Source: Perognathus longimembris pacificus (lineage: Eukaryota > Chordata > Mammalia > Rodentia > Heteromyidae). Taken from it: a stretch of DNA of 64,000 bases. The DNA lies in assembly GCF_023159225.1 (NCBI RefSeq), contig NC_063161.1, positions 124,906,958 to 124,970,957 of the forward strand. Direction: 5' to 3'. Every line of letters starts with the position of its first letter. Positions within the stretch are counted from its first letter, which is position 1. Below the pieces are notes generated by a model that saw only the letters and a program-made list of their open reading frames with translations, did no database searches and was not told the origin of the DNA. Of this stretch, positions 1-11,420 are shown piece after piece. Both the position numbers and the translations under genes were made by a program.

Positions 1-1296
1 CTGTACTTTCTTTCCCTCAGGGCTGTCAGTCCACTAGAGCAGCAGAAGATGTTCATTTGCAGTTTTAGAGATTGCAGTATCATTTAAATGTGTTCCTCTT
101 CAGGTAAAGTAAAGCAAAAAGGAAATCCTTAGATCTTCACATTGTACCTCCTTCCCTGTGATCTGCCTGTAAAAAAATGAAAACTGCATAAAATTCATGT
201 GCACTGACAATCATCAGAGTATCATTTATGAGAGGAAAAATTGAAACAAGCATTCAATAATCTGTTAATGTTAACCAGAACTATATTCACATGATAAAAA
301 ATATGCACATGTTAAACACCAAAACAATATGGGGTAACTTGTGATATATGCTAAAGGATTAAAGAAAGAATGGGTCCGAAACTAAGCATGTATTCTGCTA
401 AAACATGTGATGTATGTTAATGTTAGTGGGATAAAAAGATTATACCTAAATATTAACAGCAGTAAATTCTGAGTCTGTATAAAGCGTTTTTATTAAGTTT
501 ATTGCTTAGTAAATAGTAATGTACCAGTGGTAATATCCTAGTTTTAGCAAATATCATATAGTTACATAAGCTGATAACATTAGTGGAGGCTGAGTAAGAT
601 ATATGGTAATTCTCTATACTATCTTTGTAACTGTGGGTATAAGATTTTTGTTTAAATAAAATGTTCTAAATATGACAAGTCATAGTAGGAGTTACAGCAG
701 AAGAAAAGTTATTATTTATTCATGAGGGTCCACAACTTAGCTCATATAAGTTGTTTATTTCCTGGGTGGGTCTTTTTCTTCCTTCTACTATAACTTCTTA
801 TGGTCTAGAGTGGCCCTGAGCTTTTCTGCTGTCTCCCAAATGGCATAGACACTAATGCTTAACTAAGGCTGGTTGAGCTGCCTTGCAAAAGAAGACACTA
901 AGAGACACCAAAAGATGAATTGTTATTTCTGTTCTCCTTTTTGCAAAAGCTTATAAATCATTTTAAAACTGCATTAGATGAACAATAGAAAAATGTTAAA
1001 GGTTAATTTATTTGAAACACATAAAACTGCATTTTTAGTCCAAAGCTATCTGATATCTTCATTTATATAAAGTTCTCCTTAAATAATACATTTATGTTAA
1101 TTTGAAAGACAGGGCTACTGAAGCAATGCCTAGCACGTATCAATATAGGCTTTATTGCATTATTATTTCTTCCAAAAGAACCTCTTTACTCTCTCAACTA
1201 CATGCATTTTCTTCTCCCCTAAGAGCTATGTAAATAATAAAATACTCTCTAGAGATTTGAGACTAATTGCTAAACACACAATAAAAAACCACATCA
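1..1296. other. AT-rich intergenic DNA, nothing recognised
   Basis: No open frame, repeat consensus or RNA gene is recognised in this A+T-rich stretch. It lies far downstream of Caap1. Confidence 0.6.
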
Positions 1297-1507
1297 TGCC
1301 AGGCACTTGTGGCTCACAACTATAATCCTACCTACTCAGGAAGCTGAGAGCTGAGGATTATGGTTCATAGCCAGAGTAGAAACTTTATCACCAGTTAACA
1401 GGTTAAAAAGCTAGAAATGGGAAGTGTGGCTCAAGTGGAACAGCGCTAGTCTTTAGCAGAGAAAGCCAAGCGAGAGTCTAAGGCCCTGAGTTCAGGCCCC
1501 AGCACAG

Positions 1508-1570
<63 letters not shown>

Positions 1571-1627
1571 GAAAAAAAGAAAAGAAAAGAAAAGAAAGAA
1601 GAGAAGAGAAGAGAAGAGAAAGAAAAA
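1297..1627 (+). mobile_element. B1-like/Geo composite SINE with (CA)n, A and GAAAA-type tail
   Basis: The B1-like left part (gccaggcacttgtggctca, then aatcctacctactcagg) is followed by the Geo arm (gtggctcaagtgg, gagttcaggccccag). Its 3' tail has become (CA)n at about 1511-1551, A19 at 1552-1570 and a GAAAA/GAGAA purine run to 1627. Two 61-66-residue minus-strand open frames here are the translated tail, not genes. Confidence 0.85.
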
Positions 1628-1711
1628 GCAAGTGTCATGACACACTGGTATGTATTAATCAGTTGTGAAACGTGTAGCATGCAATTCATCACTATTTAAA
1701 AAAAAACTCTT

Positions 1712-1930
1712 GGGGCTGGGAATATGGCCTAGTGGAAAAGTGTTCACCTCGTATACATGAAGCCCTGGGTTCGATTCCTCAGCACCATATATATAGAAAA
1801 AGCCAGAAGTGGCGCTGTGGCTCAAGTGGTAGAGTGCTGCCTTGAGCAAAAAGAAGCCAGGGACAGTGCTCAGACCCTGAGTTCAAGCCCCAGGACTGGC
1901 AAAAAACAAAACAAAACAAAAAACAAATAA
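1712..1930 (+). mobile_element. IDL-Geo dimeric SINE
   Basis: The left ID/tRNA-Ala-like arm (ggggctgggaatatggcc to ttcgattcctcagcaccat) joins the Geo arm (gtggctcaagtggtagag to caagccccaggactgg) with an A-rich tail. It is flanked by an A8-9 plus CTCTT duplication (about 1698-1711 and 1929-1941). Confidence 0.9.
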
Positions 1931-1944
1931 AAAAAACTCTTAAA

Positions 1945-2330
1945 TTTGTAATTGGCTTGTTTTTTGCCTCTTAATATAAATTGGCATAGATTCAAGATAG
2001 ATGTTGTAAGGCCTTACATTCACCCTCGCTCACTTCATCCCAATATGAGTTTTTGAGTGGGGAAAAGGTCCAGGCACAGACACAGAGGAGGCTGTGGTCC
2101 AGCCACACCCTGCAGCAGAGTCTGATCCTGTTTCACCAGAAGACAAAGAGACTTCACTGCTGTGACTTCCACATGCTGAGGACAAAGTCTGTTCATCTAT
2201 CCACCTATAAGAAGTTCGTTTGAAAGGGAAGTCAACCTAACTTTTAAAAGAACAGATTTTGGGCTTTGGGCCATGTCCATTTCAAGTAATGCTGCTTATA
2301 CTTTTTGAAATTAAGCAATGTTTTTCTTTT
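1945..2330. other. Unrecognised stretch, locally GC-richer
   Basis: The part at 1990-2230 is richer in G+C than its surroundings (ccagccacaccctgcagcag). It shows no open frame or repeat pattern that I recognise. Confidence 0.4.
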
Positions 2331-2485
2331 CAAATGACATCTTACAATTAATTCATTTGCCTAACAATTTTTCCTAAGTGCTTACTGTATGCCAGATAGT
2401 GTACTGCTATTGCAATTAATAAAACAGATTATGTCCCTATGCACAGTAAGTTAGTTGTAGGGACAAAAGTAAGTCAAATCAATAC
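2330..2485 (-). mobile_element. L2 LINE 3'-end remnant
   Basis: The order cctaacaattt, agtgcttactgtatgccaga, tagtgtactg, aaaacagatta, tgtccct matches the reverse complement of the L2 3' end (the tract around the remembered 'agtaggcgctcaataaatat'). It is old and diverged. Confidence 0.65.
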
Positions 2486-2501
2486 TATAAAAGAATTATA
2501 G

Positions 2502-2724
2502 CTGGGCACTGGTGGCTTGCACTTGTAATACTAGCTACTCATTAGGCTGAATCTGAGGTATGGTTTGAAGCCTGCCAAGGCAGGAAGGAAAGTCCATGAT
2601 ACTTGTATTTCCAATTAGACATTAAAAAGCCAGAAGTGGAGCTAAGGCTCAAGTGATAGAGTGTTAGCCTTGAGGAAAAAATCTCAGGGACAATGCCTAG
2701 GACCCTGAGTCCAAGCTCCAGTAC

Positions 2725-2757
<33 letters not shown>
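2502..2757 (+). mobile_element. B1-like/Geo composite SINE with (CA)n tail
   Basis: It starts gctgggcactggtggcttgc; the Geo arm ends gtccaagctccagtaccagc, followed by (CA)n at 2728-2756. A short ACTATAAA duplication flanks it (about 2484 and 2753). The 132-residue minus-strand open frame over it is a SINE/CA translation. Confidence 0.85.
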
Positions 2758-2758
<1 letters not shown>

Positions 2759-2769
2759 TAAAGACCAGA

Positions 2770-4931
2770 AACATACTGAGATGAGGAGATTGGGAAAAGT
2801 CCTTTGAGGCAGTTGTATTGAACAGTAGGTAAGAGACCAACAGGATCAGATAGGGGCAAGCAGGAGAAACAGCAGGAAGGCTGCTTCATACAAACCAACC
2901 CAAGTTTGTGACTGTATGTGAAAACATAGAGTGTTGCCAATTTGCATAACCATGTGATTTCTCTCTTGTAATTCTCAGCAGCCCAGGTAAAGAGCAGAGA
3001 AAGCTTATTTGAGATAGAACAGAATTGGGAATTGGCAGTTCTGCAGACACTGTGCAGGGTCTAGAAAGTGGAGGAGCTGAAGGCGCTGTTGAGAAAAATA
3101 GAAGATCATAGAGACCCAGATTTACCTGAGTAGATACTTTTCTAAAAACTCCTATGTTATCCTTTCAGAAATCCATGCACACATTTAGAACTGCCCAGCA
3201 GAATCCACTAAGATCTGGAGATGTCTGAAAGAGAAGTGAAAGTTCACATCATCACAATTTTATCTTTTCTTAGAAGACACCGTCTATATATCACCAAATG
3301 GAGCTGCAGGCAGCACTTTGCTTTCTTCAGTACTTTCTTATGACTTTATCCCTGCTTCAAGGAACACTGCAAAACTCTGTGATCACTCACCATGCCCTAC
3401 ACGTTATCCACCATTAACATAAATCAAGGGTTTGCATTTGTAATTTATGTTTTAGCACTTACAGAATACCTTGCTAGTTATTTTAAATAGATAAATCAAA
3501 TCAAAATTTTGTTAATAAAATATCAGAGATGTCATAAGACCTTTGATTTATTTAACGATGTCTAACATTTCTTGGTCTCCATTTATTTTAAGTTTTTAGG
3601 AAGAAAAATGGCTAGCTGGCTCATCCTGCTCTTATTTTTATTCCTTCATTTAGAAGATTACATCTCAGCTCTCAAACCATTTCTAATAATAAGATATGCA
3701 ATTTAAAAGAATAGACATGATTAAGATTAATTGATATAGTTTCAGGTATATCCGAATAATAGATTAGTCTGAACAGCACATTTGATTCATGTCTTACAGT
3801 TAAGCTTTTACATTTCAACTGCATCCAAATATAAAGAAACGTACTCCATATTTTCTTAAAAGCCAAAACAGCCTATGCAGTAGAAAGAAGTAAATATAAA
3901 CTAAATATTGGCTATACCAATCACGTAGCTTACAAATTATATGTATTCATAGAGGATATAGCAATTTAACACAAGACAAAGGAAAATTTTTCCCAAGAAC
4001 AACACAAGGGTCCTTCTAAAAGTGGAGGTCAAGGAAAGAATAAGAATTCAATACAAGGAAGACAATGGGGAAAAAAAAGATAATTTTGGTTAAGCACAGC
4101 GTAGAAGGCTACTTGCCTCTTCTAGCAAAGACATATACACAAACACATCAGAGACAGATTCTTAATTTTAGGAGCCAGTTTACCGATGTTCTCTATAGAG
4201 TCTGAGAAGCAAGAGGCTCATAATTAAGCTTTGATATAATCACCAAACTTGTATATATGAATAATTTCTGTCCCACTTACATGGTGTATGTATGTATTAG
4301 ATGCTTATGAAAACAACATAATGAATCTACTTGCTTTCTGCCACATATTTGAGAGTAGACAGCAGAAGGATTCATAGTCTGACATATTTTAAGACCTAAA
4401 TGTATCAAATTTTCTTCATATTTACTCATTAATACTGACAACAATGAAGAAAAAATCGAGACTAATAAGACTATAACATTATACATTATAAGATTATACC
4501 CATAAGGAATACTGAACAAGAACATTTAAAGGTGTTATTAAAACTACTGTAGTTCTTTGTAGAAACTCAAGCCTAAAACAACATCCTCCTCTTAATTTCA
4601 CTTATTTTCCTTATTGTTCAAAATGAAAAGAAATAGGATGCTGCTCTCTTCTCTCACCATTAGGATAGCTCACCAGTGCTCCACTGCACACTCATTACTT
4701 GAACTCATACTACTCCTCACTCACACCTACCCACTTGCCATGTGCACACATTCAGAATCATATGGCCCAAGAAAGAGATAGATTATAGCTTAGAGTATCA
4801 ATTGTAAAGCTTACAAATACCTTTTTAAAAAAAGAAAAAGAGTTGTTTAAGCCCTTAAAGTTGTCCAAAGAGACCTACCTAAGAACAATTAGGAACAAAA
4901 AAGTAACAGGATTCCCAGTAAGAGCTAATGC
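2770..4931. other. Intergenic DNA, nothing recognised
   Basis: About 2.1 kb without a recognisable gene. All open frames are short (maximum 82 codons) and AT-driven. No repeat family was recognised. Confidence 0.5.
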
Positions 4932-4949
4932 ATGGCAAAGCCATTTCTT
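4932..4949. repeat. Target-site duplication, left copy (partner 5880-5897)
   Basis: The 18-bp sequence ATGGCAAAGCCATTTCTT is identical at both ends of the 930-bp L1 insertion. Its core is self-complementary (ATGGC aaa GCCAT). Confidence 0.9.
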
Positions 4950-5879
4950 TTTTTTTATTTTTTATTTTTTAATTAAATTTTATTGATAAGGTGATGTACA
5001 GAGAGGGTATAGTTACATAATAAGGTAGTGAATACATTTCTTGTCATATTTGTTACACCCTCCTTCATTTTTCTTTCCCTTTCCCAGTTCAGATAAGCAC
5101 ATATACAATATCCATTGTACCAGAATCATATACAGTGACCACAGGGGGTACGTCAAAGGAAATTCACCTAGTGCATTAAACATAATGACAACAGTAAAAT
5201 TCTCCTGTTTCCATCTCTTGGAGTTCATTTTGCTTAGCCTCATCTTATTTAATCATATGTATGTAGCTGTTGAGCTATTGTGCTCCTGGCAGGTCTATCC
5301 TAGACCTTTTTATGTTTATTTAGTAATTGTTTGGTTTTAGAGGCATGATGTAAAGTCACTGACCAAAATATGTAGAAATACCATTTGAAAAGAAGTTTGT
5401 TATTTTACAGACATGATCTCTACTGTTCTCCCCTCCTCCTCCATCAACCACATATCAGGGAGACCATGCGCCTTTGTCCTCTGTGCTCTAGGCTTGTCTT
5501 GCTCAACATTATTCATTCAAGATCTGACCATTTCCCTGTGAATGCCATTATTTTATCATTTCTTTTTTTTTGCCATTAAGATTACCTTTATTTTAAGTAC
5601 ACATTAAACAAGAGATTGATTATCTAAAATCAAATGTAACACTTTTGAAAGAGACATATTCTAAAATAACTTATTTCAATGACAAATTAAAAATTTACTG
5701 AGTAGTCTGATTTCTAAGTTTATCTTGCTGTTAATTTCATTAAACATATTGACTATTTTTTCAGTAGGCAGACAATTATGTTTTACTTTAGAGACAATAT
5801 TTTTTGTTGATTATTCAGTAGAATTCATTATGTTACCTAATATGCACAGAATGGAATTTTTTATGAAATTATGTAGGAA
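4950..5879 (-). mobile_element. 5'-truncated L1 insertion (3' end) with 18-bp TSD
   Basis: The left edge is T-rich (the A tail of a minus-strand element), then attttattgataaggtgatg and agtgaatacatttctt, the 3' tail shared by other copies here. At 5440-5560 the motifs aaccacatatcagggagacc and gaccatttccctgtgaatgc match mammalian L1 3' UTR in antisense. ATGGCAAAGCCATTTCTT is repeated exactly at 4932-4949 and 5880-5897, bracketing 930 bp. The rightmost 300 bp (5580-5879) are AT-rich and not recognisable as L1; they may be an inverted or diverged 5' part. Confidence 0.85.
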
Positions 5880-5897
5880 ATGGCAAAGCCATTTCTT

Positions 5898-6748
5898 AAG
5901 AGAAAAAAAAGATTAATACTCAAGCTTAAATTGAACAGAGATATAGTGGTCAAAATAATTTTCAACAAGGAACTATGTTTGTACAACCTCATGTTGTCTA
6001 TTTTTAAATTCTCAGTTTCTGTCACTGAGTGTCCGGTGATATTGTCCATACCGTGCAATGGTGATGCAAAAAATAAATGAGTAGCATAAGTTGAAAGAAT
6101 GAGAAAAATCTCTGTATTCTTATAGCTCAAAGTCAAAATTCAAAGTCTCCATTACATAACCTGTCCAAGAAGATAAGAAAAATATTCAGGTACTTCAATT
6201 TATTCCCAAAAGTAAAGTCATCTTGTTAAAGTACTTCATAGCTCGTCCTTCTCGGAAGCTCTTGTCATGAGCCACCTCATTCATGTTCCCATTAATCCGA
6301 TCTTAGCCCTCTCCATGTTAAAGCCTGGTGACAGTGATCCATGTGAACTGGATCCCTGACTAGGACTACGAAGGGAAGACTATAATCTGAGTAAATTGTT
6401 CTGAGATCGCTAAAGTTGATGCCAAAATGAAAAAGACAATAGTCACCACATGTTCCTTCTTAATAATTGAGCTGCATCTTATTAAGCCCTTCTCATCTAA
6501 CTACCAACCAAGCAAGCAGAGTAAACAAAGATTTTAAAGGATACTTGAAAACTTAAGGTATTCTCAGAATCAACCTCAGAATGCTAGAATCCTGCAAAGC
6601 ACCTTCTTTCTCCAACAATTTTATAAGACCCAAGTACGCTAAGCTGAAAACTGCATTAACTTTGGAGTAGACACTCTGGTCAAGTTACTTAAAACATTCT
6701 GAGAATACTTCTTCCTTTTTTAAAATGAGTTATCACTGGCAAAAAAGG
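5898..6748. other. Intergenic DNA, nothing recognised
   Basis: No gene or named repeat is recognised. Several short overlapping open frames (66-91 codons) have no recognisable protein features. Confidence 0.5.
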
Positions 6749-6893
6749 GAAGAAGAAGAAGAAGAAGAAGAGGAAGAGGAAGAGGAAGAGGAAGAGGAAG
6801 AGGAAGAGGAAGAAGAAGAAGAAGAAGAAGAAGAAGAAGAAGAAGAAGAAGAAGAAGAAGAAGAAGAAGAAGAAGAAGAAGAAGAAGAAGAAG
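6749..6893. repeat. (GAA)n / (GGAAGA)n purine repeat, 145 bp
   Basis: GAA triplets flank an inner GGAAGA block (about 6771-6815), with about 145 bp of uninterrupted purines on the plus strand. It reads as a long poly-Glu frame on plus and poly-Ser or poly-Phe/Leu on minus, which explains three overlapping open frames of 106-163 codons. Confidence 0.97.
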
Positions 6894-7009
6894 GCGGCTC
6901 TGAGAACAAAATAAAAAAGTCTGATCTTGTGCTGGTTCCAGGAGCCATTACCAAACCTATGTTGGCAGATATTAGCCTTGGGGTGAGCACAGTGATTCTG
7001 GCTTCTTGG

Positions 7010-7047
<38 letters not shown>
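6894..7047 (+). mobile_element. Unidentified short sequence with a 35-nt A tail
   Basis: About 119 bp of ordinary composition (ggcggctctgagaac to ttctggcttcttggcat) end in A35 (7013-7047), like a retroposed transcript end. No target duplication was found and the family is not recognised. The preceding GAA tract may hide its 5' boundary. Confidence 0.4.
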
Positions 7048-7048
<1 letters not shown>

Positions 7049-7069
7049 AACAAAAAAAAGAATCACGTC

Positions 7070-7430
7070 TCTTTTGCCATTGGCTTCTCTTCTCCTTCTA
7101 CCCCCACCAATTGCAACTCTTCTCAGTTGTGGTATTCAGATTTGGAATTTCAACTGAGAAATACTTTGTATTGTTACCATAATCTTTCTCAGTCCCATGT
7201 GGTCTCTGACAAATGATTCTACAACCACATGTAATAATGGCTTCTGAGGAGCCATCCTGCAACTCTTAATAACAACCTCTCTTGGTATCAAATTATATGA
7301 GAATATTCTTACAGGAGAGATCTATTAATACATCTCCAACTCCAAACTCTACCTGAGGCACGTCATATACGAGCTGCAAAATATATATCATGACTCACTC
7401 AGGAAGGCCAAGCACGTGTCCTGTGGAGAT
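7070..7430. other. Intergenic DNA, nothing recognised
   Basis: No recognisable gene or repeat between the A-tailed segment and the L1-type tail. Confidence 0.4.
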
Positions 7431-7439
7431 GGACCTCTC

Positions 7440-7566
7440 GGAATCAAAAAAAGAAAGAAAAGACAATTGTACAAGAAATGTACCCACTGCCTTACATATG
7501 AAACTGTAACCCCTCTGTACATCACTTTGACAATAAATAATTATTTTAAAAACAAAACAAAACAAA
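7440..7566 (+). mobile_element. L1-type 3' tail (sense)
   Basis: It contains aagaaatgtacccactgcct, then cccctctgtacatcacttt and acaataaataatta, the 3'-tail signature shared with 24475-24790 and 38437-38706. It ends in an A-rich AAAAC run. Confidence 0.7.
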
Positions 7567-7656
7567 AAAGCCTCATAAAATAGGACCTACTTTGGGCTGG
7601 ATACAAGTTTTAAGTACTTTCTTGTAGTAATAATGATTTTCCTCTCATTCAGTTTT

Positions 7657-7765
7657 TTTAAGCTTTTATTCTTTATTGTTATTATACAGGTGAAATAAAG
7701 AGTGGTTACAGCTATATAAATATACTCAGGTAATGAGTACATTTCTTTTTGGACAACATTACCCC
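7657..7765 (-). mobile_element. 109-bp L1-type tail-only insertion with 18-bp TSD
   Basis: TTCCTCTCATTCAGTTTT occurs exactly at 7639-7656 and 7766-7783. Between them lies only the antisense L1-type tail: T-rich start, ttattgttattatacaggtg, gtggttacagctatat, gtaatgagtacatttctttt. It is a severely 5'-truncated retroposition. Confidence 0.88.
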
Positions 7766-7954
7766 TTCCTCTCATTCAGTTTTATTGTTTCCTGTAAGCA
7801 AGTATTCTAGTAGTCTACACACATTACATCAATTCTACTGAGAAACAATTGGAAATGATACTGGAACAAGGAGACTGCACAGACTAAAATAAGAAAAAAT
7901 CTATTTCGTCAAACTCCCAGTTATAGTTCTTGTAAAAGTTAGATAGATACATAG

Positions 7955-7956
<2 letters not shown>

Positions 7957-7996
<40 letters not shown>

Positions 7997-8251
7997 ACAC
8001 ACACACACACACGTACATATTTTTTTCCTGTTCCTGGGCTGGAACTCAAGGCCTAGGTGCTATCCCTGAACTTTTTGCTCAAGGCTACCATTCCACCACT
8101 TGAGCCACAATTCCATTTCTGGCTTTTTGGTAGTTAATTGGACACAAGAGTCTCATGGACATTCCTGTCCAGGCTGGATTTGAACTGTGATCCTCAGATC
8201 TCAGTCTCCTGAGTAGCTAGGATTATAGGCACGAGCTACCAGGACCCAGCT
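7957..8251 (-). mobile_element. B1-like/Geo composite SINE with (CA)n tail
   Basis: Antisense copy: the alternating (AC)n tail at 7957-8012 lies left, then the reversed Geo arm (ttgagccacaattccatt), then the reversed B1-like part (gtagctaggattataggc to gacccagct). Confidence 0.85.
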
Positions 8252-8967
8252 GTAACAGTTCCTACTATTTTTCAGATAACAGAGCATTTAAGGATTCACA
8301 ATAATATGAACATAAGAATTTCTTGAAATAGTGAGCCTAAAGTATCCTATATACTCTATGAGCTTTGCTTTGCATAATCACATCCCCTGCTTCAAAAGTA
8401 GGACTGTTGCTGGAACTGGGTTGTGGGATGGGAAAAAACATAGGTGAAGGTTAAGAAAGCAAAGCTCTCATGTAAACTTTGCTGAGATGGCCAGGCATTC
8501 CTCACCACTGATTTACATTCTTCCCTGCTGCATGCTTGCCAGTGCCTATTGACTATTAGAATATTAATAGGGTCTTGGTGACTGTCATTATTAATTTCAG
8601 AAAAGAACAAGGACATGCCGTGCCATAGTATTGACAGATTCGCAGAATATGTTAATTGTAACATTCATTATTCAGCTAAGTTGCTGTTTTTTTAGATGGG
8701 TCTTCTCTACTAATCATTTGGGTATTTAACAATTTCTAATCTCCAATGAAGTATGGTTCCTAAGCCACCTATTTAGATTTATTTACTTATATGTTATAAC
8801 AATAATTCATTGGATAATATTTATATCCATTACATAATCACAAAATTTTCTGATAAATATCTAGAGATAAGCTATAAGATGAATAGACTATTATTAAAGC
8901 TGGCACAAAAATAGTATTTCTTTGCTTTTCTTTGCTTATTTATTTAGTTATCCTATGCCCAATACAA
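8252..8967. other. Intergenic DNA, nothing recognised
   Basis: AT-rich with no supported gene. A 90-codon minus-strand open frame at 8392-8664 has no recognisable domain. Confidence 0.5.
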
Positions 8968-9200
8968 GCCTGGCATTGGTGGCTTGCACCCATAATCCTA
9001 ACTACTCAGAAGGCTAAGTTCTGAGGATCACCATTTGAAACCAGCTTAGGTAGAAAAGTTGGTGAGACTCTTATCTCCATTAGCCCCCAAAAGCCAAAAG
9101 TGGACCTATGGTTCAAGTGATAGAGTACTAGCCTTAAGCACAAACACTCAGGGACAGCACCCAGGCCCAAAGCTTAAGCCCCAAGATCAGACAAAAATAA
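8968..9200 (+). mobile_element. B1-like/Geo composite SINE, diverged
   Basis: It starts gcctggcattggtggcttgc; the Geo arm carries ggttcaagtgatagagta and agggacagcacccaggccc and ends in an A-rich tail near 9200. Confidence 0.8.
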
Positions 9201-9341
9201 ATTTTCATGTATATATATATACCCACATATACTTTTTTCAATGCAAATTATACACAGAGGAAAAGACCTATATATTCAGTCTTCAGGAAGTAATTACACA
9301 TTCTTTCAGACTGGTAATGTTTACTTTCTTTAAGAATGAAT

Positions 9342-9430
9342 GTGGGCTGGGATGTAGCTCAGTGGCAAAGTGCTTGCCTAGCCAAGTGCAACGTCCTGGG
9401 TTTGATCCCCAGTACCAAAAAAGAAAAAAA
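9342..9430 (+). mobile_element. Monomeric ID-type SINE with TSD
   Basis: A tRNA-Ala/ID-like monomer (gggctgggatgtagctcagt, then gggtttgatccccagtacc) with an A-rich tail. AAGAATGAAT flanks it exactly (9332-9341 and 9431-9440). There is no Geo arm. Confidence 0.88.
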
Positions 9431-9440
9431 AAGAATGAAT

Positions 9441-10443
9441 TCCATTAAAGCCACACATCTCCCAGTCTTTACCTTCAGTCTATTTCCCACTATAATTTCT
9501 AAGAAGTCAGTATTTCACAAACCCAAAATGGGATGAGAGAGGCAAAATGCCTAAGCCTCAGTCTCAAAGTAGAAAGGCTTATGCTTCACACTCAACTATA
9601 GCACAGTTGTGCTACACTTTAAAACAACCTGTATTTTAATACTCATGATGATCAATGCACAGACCATATGTTAGATATCCCTGTTACTGTTCCCTGTATC
9701 AGCATCCCTTCCAAGAAGAGAACACTGAAGATTGAGGAATGGAAGTAGAACCACCAACCAACAGGGCTGATGGCATTATCTCCATTGCTACTTGTGGAAT
9801 GCTTCTTCATGTGGCTTCAGCATAAACAGAAATGTTTTTAATTCAAAAGGTGAAAGAGTGTTAATCATGCTTTATCTAAGCTGCACACTATAAATCAGCA
9901 CCAATCACATAACAATACTTTTTTCTTTTTTTAGTGTGGCTAACATTGAGCTTTATGGCCCATACTTATGAAATGCAACTTAAAATAATAACAGGCTTCT
10001 TTGATTGTTCCTTTTCGACTATGTATTTTTTAAAAGCTATTGGGGAAGGCATTTTCAGCTTTCAATATTGTACAATTCATGCTTAAATTGATCATCTAGA
10101 TCTCATCTCATGACCTTGGAGAAGCTTACTGTTTCAATTGTAAAATGTAAATCTCAACCCATCTCCCCAAAGCATTCAGTGATGGATTATGTAAAAGAAA
10201 AAAATTATACAAAATGGAATGCTTGGGATACAGGGTATTGTAATTAACCCATGATTCTCCACAAACTCTTTCATGTTTTCTACTCTTTTTATAAGAAATC
10301 TTTTGAAAATCAGTTGCTTTGGCAACCAAGGTATTAAAACCTAACTGAAAATTTCCCGGGTGAATGAATTTGCCCTTATGGGTTAATCTATCATTTTTAA
10401 ATGAGTGAGCAATCCATTCGACAACAAAGATAGAAAGTATAAT
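9441..10443. other. Intergenic DNA, nothing recognised
   Basis: No recognisable gene, RNA or repeat; short AT-rich open frames only. Confidence 0.5.
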
Positions 10444-10455
10444 AGAAAGTACAAG

Positions 10456-10668
10456 GAGCCAGGCACTGGAGGCTTACACCTGTAATCCTAGCTACCCAAG
10501 AAGCTGAGATCTTGGGGACTGGGATATTAGAGGCCAGCCCAGGTAGAAATGTTGGCTGGATTCCTTCTTCAAAAATACCTAGCACAAAGCAATGCTGGAG
10601 GTGTGGCTAGAGTACTGGAGTGCCACCCTAGCAAATAGTAGGCCCTAGTAACACCAACAAAAAGGAAA
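10456..10668 (+). mobile_element. B1-like SINE with tRNA-like right arm, 12-bp TSD
   Basis: It starts gagccaggcactggaggctt. The right arm is diverged (gctggaggtgtggctagag, aggccctagtaacacc). AGAAAGTACAAG is repeated at 10444-10455 and 10669-10680. Confidence 0.85.
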
Positions 10669-10956
10669 AGAAAGTACAAGAGACTGCTGACACCATAAGC
10701 ATTCTGAAAGTTTCTGTTTTTCCCTTTAATTCCTGATGGAAACACTTTCTCCTCTTATTAAGCCCAATGTAGGTTTAACAGGGATGAGTGACCATGCATG
10801 GGTGAAGAGATGAAGAACATGACTTCAAGACCTCGCATCAATTGATATGTGCTCTATTACAGACTGAACTACTAATAATCTTCATGTCCACCTTTCTGAA
10901 GACAGCATTCTGACTCATCCTTACTAATTTTACTGCAAAAATACAATTAAATGATC

Positions 10957-11357
10957 TGTAGACTGAATTGTGTTTCCTCCAAAATTCATTTATAGAATGT
11001 ACTAACCCTTACTTGTGATTGATGGTATTTGGAAATTGGTCTTTGGCAAGGAATCAGTTTAGATGAGGTTATGGTGGTCAGGCCCTGGTGATGAAATCAG
11101 TACAATTATAAGGAAAGATAATAGGGATGACTTGCTTTTATCATTTCTGCACTTGGAGACACAAAAGGAGGTCATAGAAGCATACAAGTGAGATGACCTC
11201 TACCTGTATTCCAGGAGGAGAAGCCTCATCAGAACCCAACCAAGCTGTCACCCTGACCTTGGCCTTCAGCCTCCAAAACTGGGAGAAAATAAATTGCTAT
11301 TGTTTCAGTCACAGAGTCTATGGTATTTTGTCATGGGGAGTCCAACCAAGACAGGTG
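10957..11357 (+). mobile_element. Solo LTR, MLT1-type (ERVL-MaLR)
   Basis: In order: gtagactgaattgtgtttcc, ccaaaattcat, ggtatttggaaattgg, tagatgaggttatggtgg, attataaggaaagataatag, cctcatcagaacccaacc, then cagcctccaaaactgggag, aaaataaattgctattgttt and tatggtattttgtcatgg. This is the full layout of an MLT1 LTR of about 400 bp, including its polyadenylation region. No internal retroviral sequence adjoins it, so it is a solo LTR shared widely among mammals. Confidence 0.88.
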
Positions 11358-11385
11358 GAAAAGGAGAGATGTTTTAAGAACAATT

Positions 11386-11420
<35 letters not shown>

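Noticed and set aside
2542..2940. 132-codon minus-strand frame with a VCVCV run
   Set aside because: It covers a SINE and its (CA)n tail; the Val/Cys run is the CA repeat.
6725..7216. 163-codon plus-strand open frame with a long poly-Glu run
   Set aside because: It is a translation of a GAA/GGAAGA microsatellite joined to an A35 run. All three readings of the tract stay open on both strands, and there is no recognisable domain or splice context.
9342..9430. Possible tRNA-Ala gene (A and B boxes visible)
   Set aside because: It has an A-rich tail and a target duplication and lacks a good acceptor stem, so it is an ID-type SINE. The same applies to the monomers at 32772 and 61630.
10957..11357. 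Possible intact endogenous retrovirus
   Set aside because: Only a single LTR is present; no gag, pol or env sequence adjoins it.
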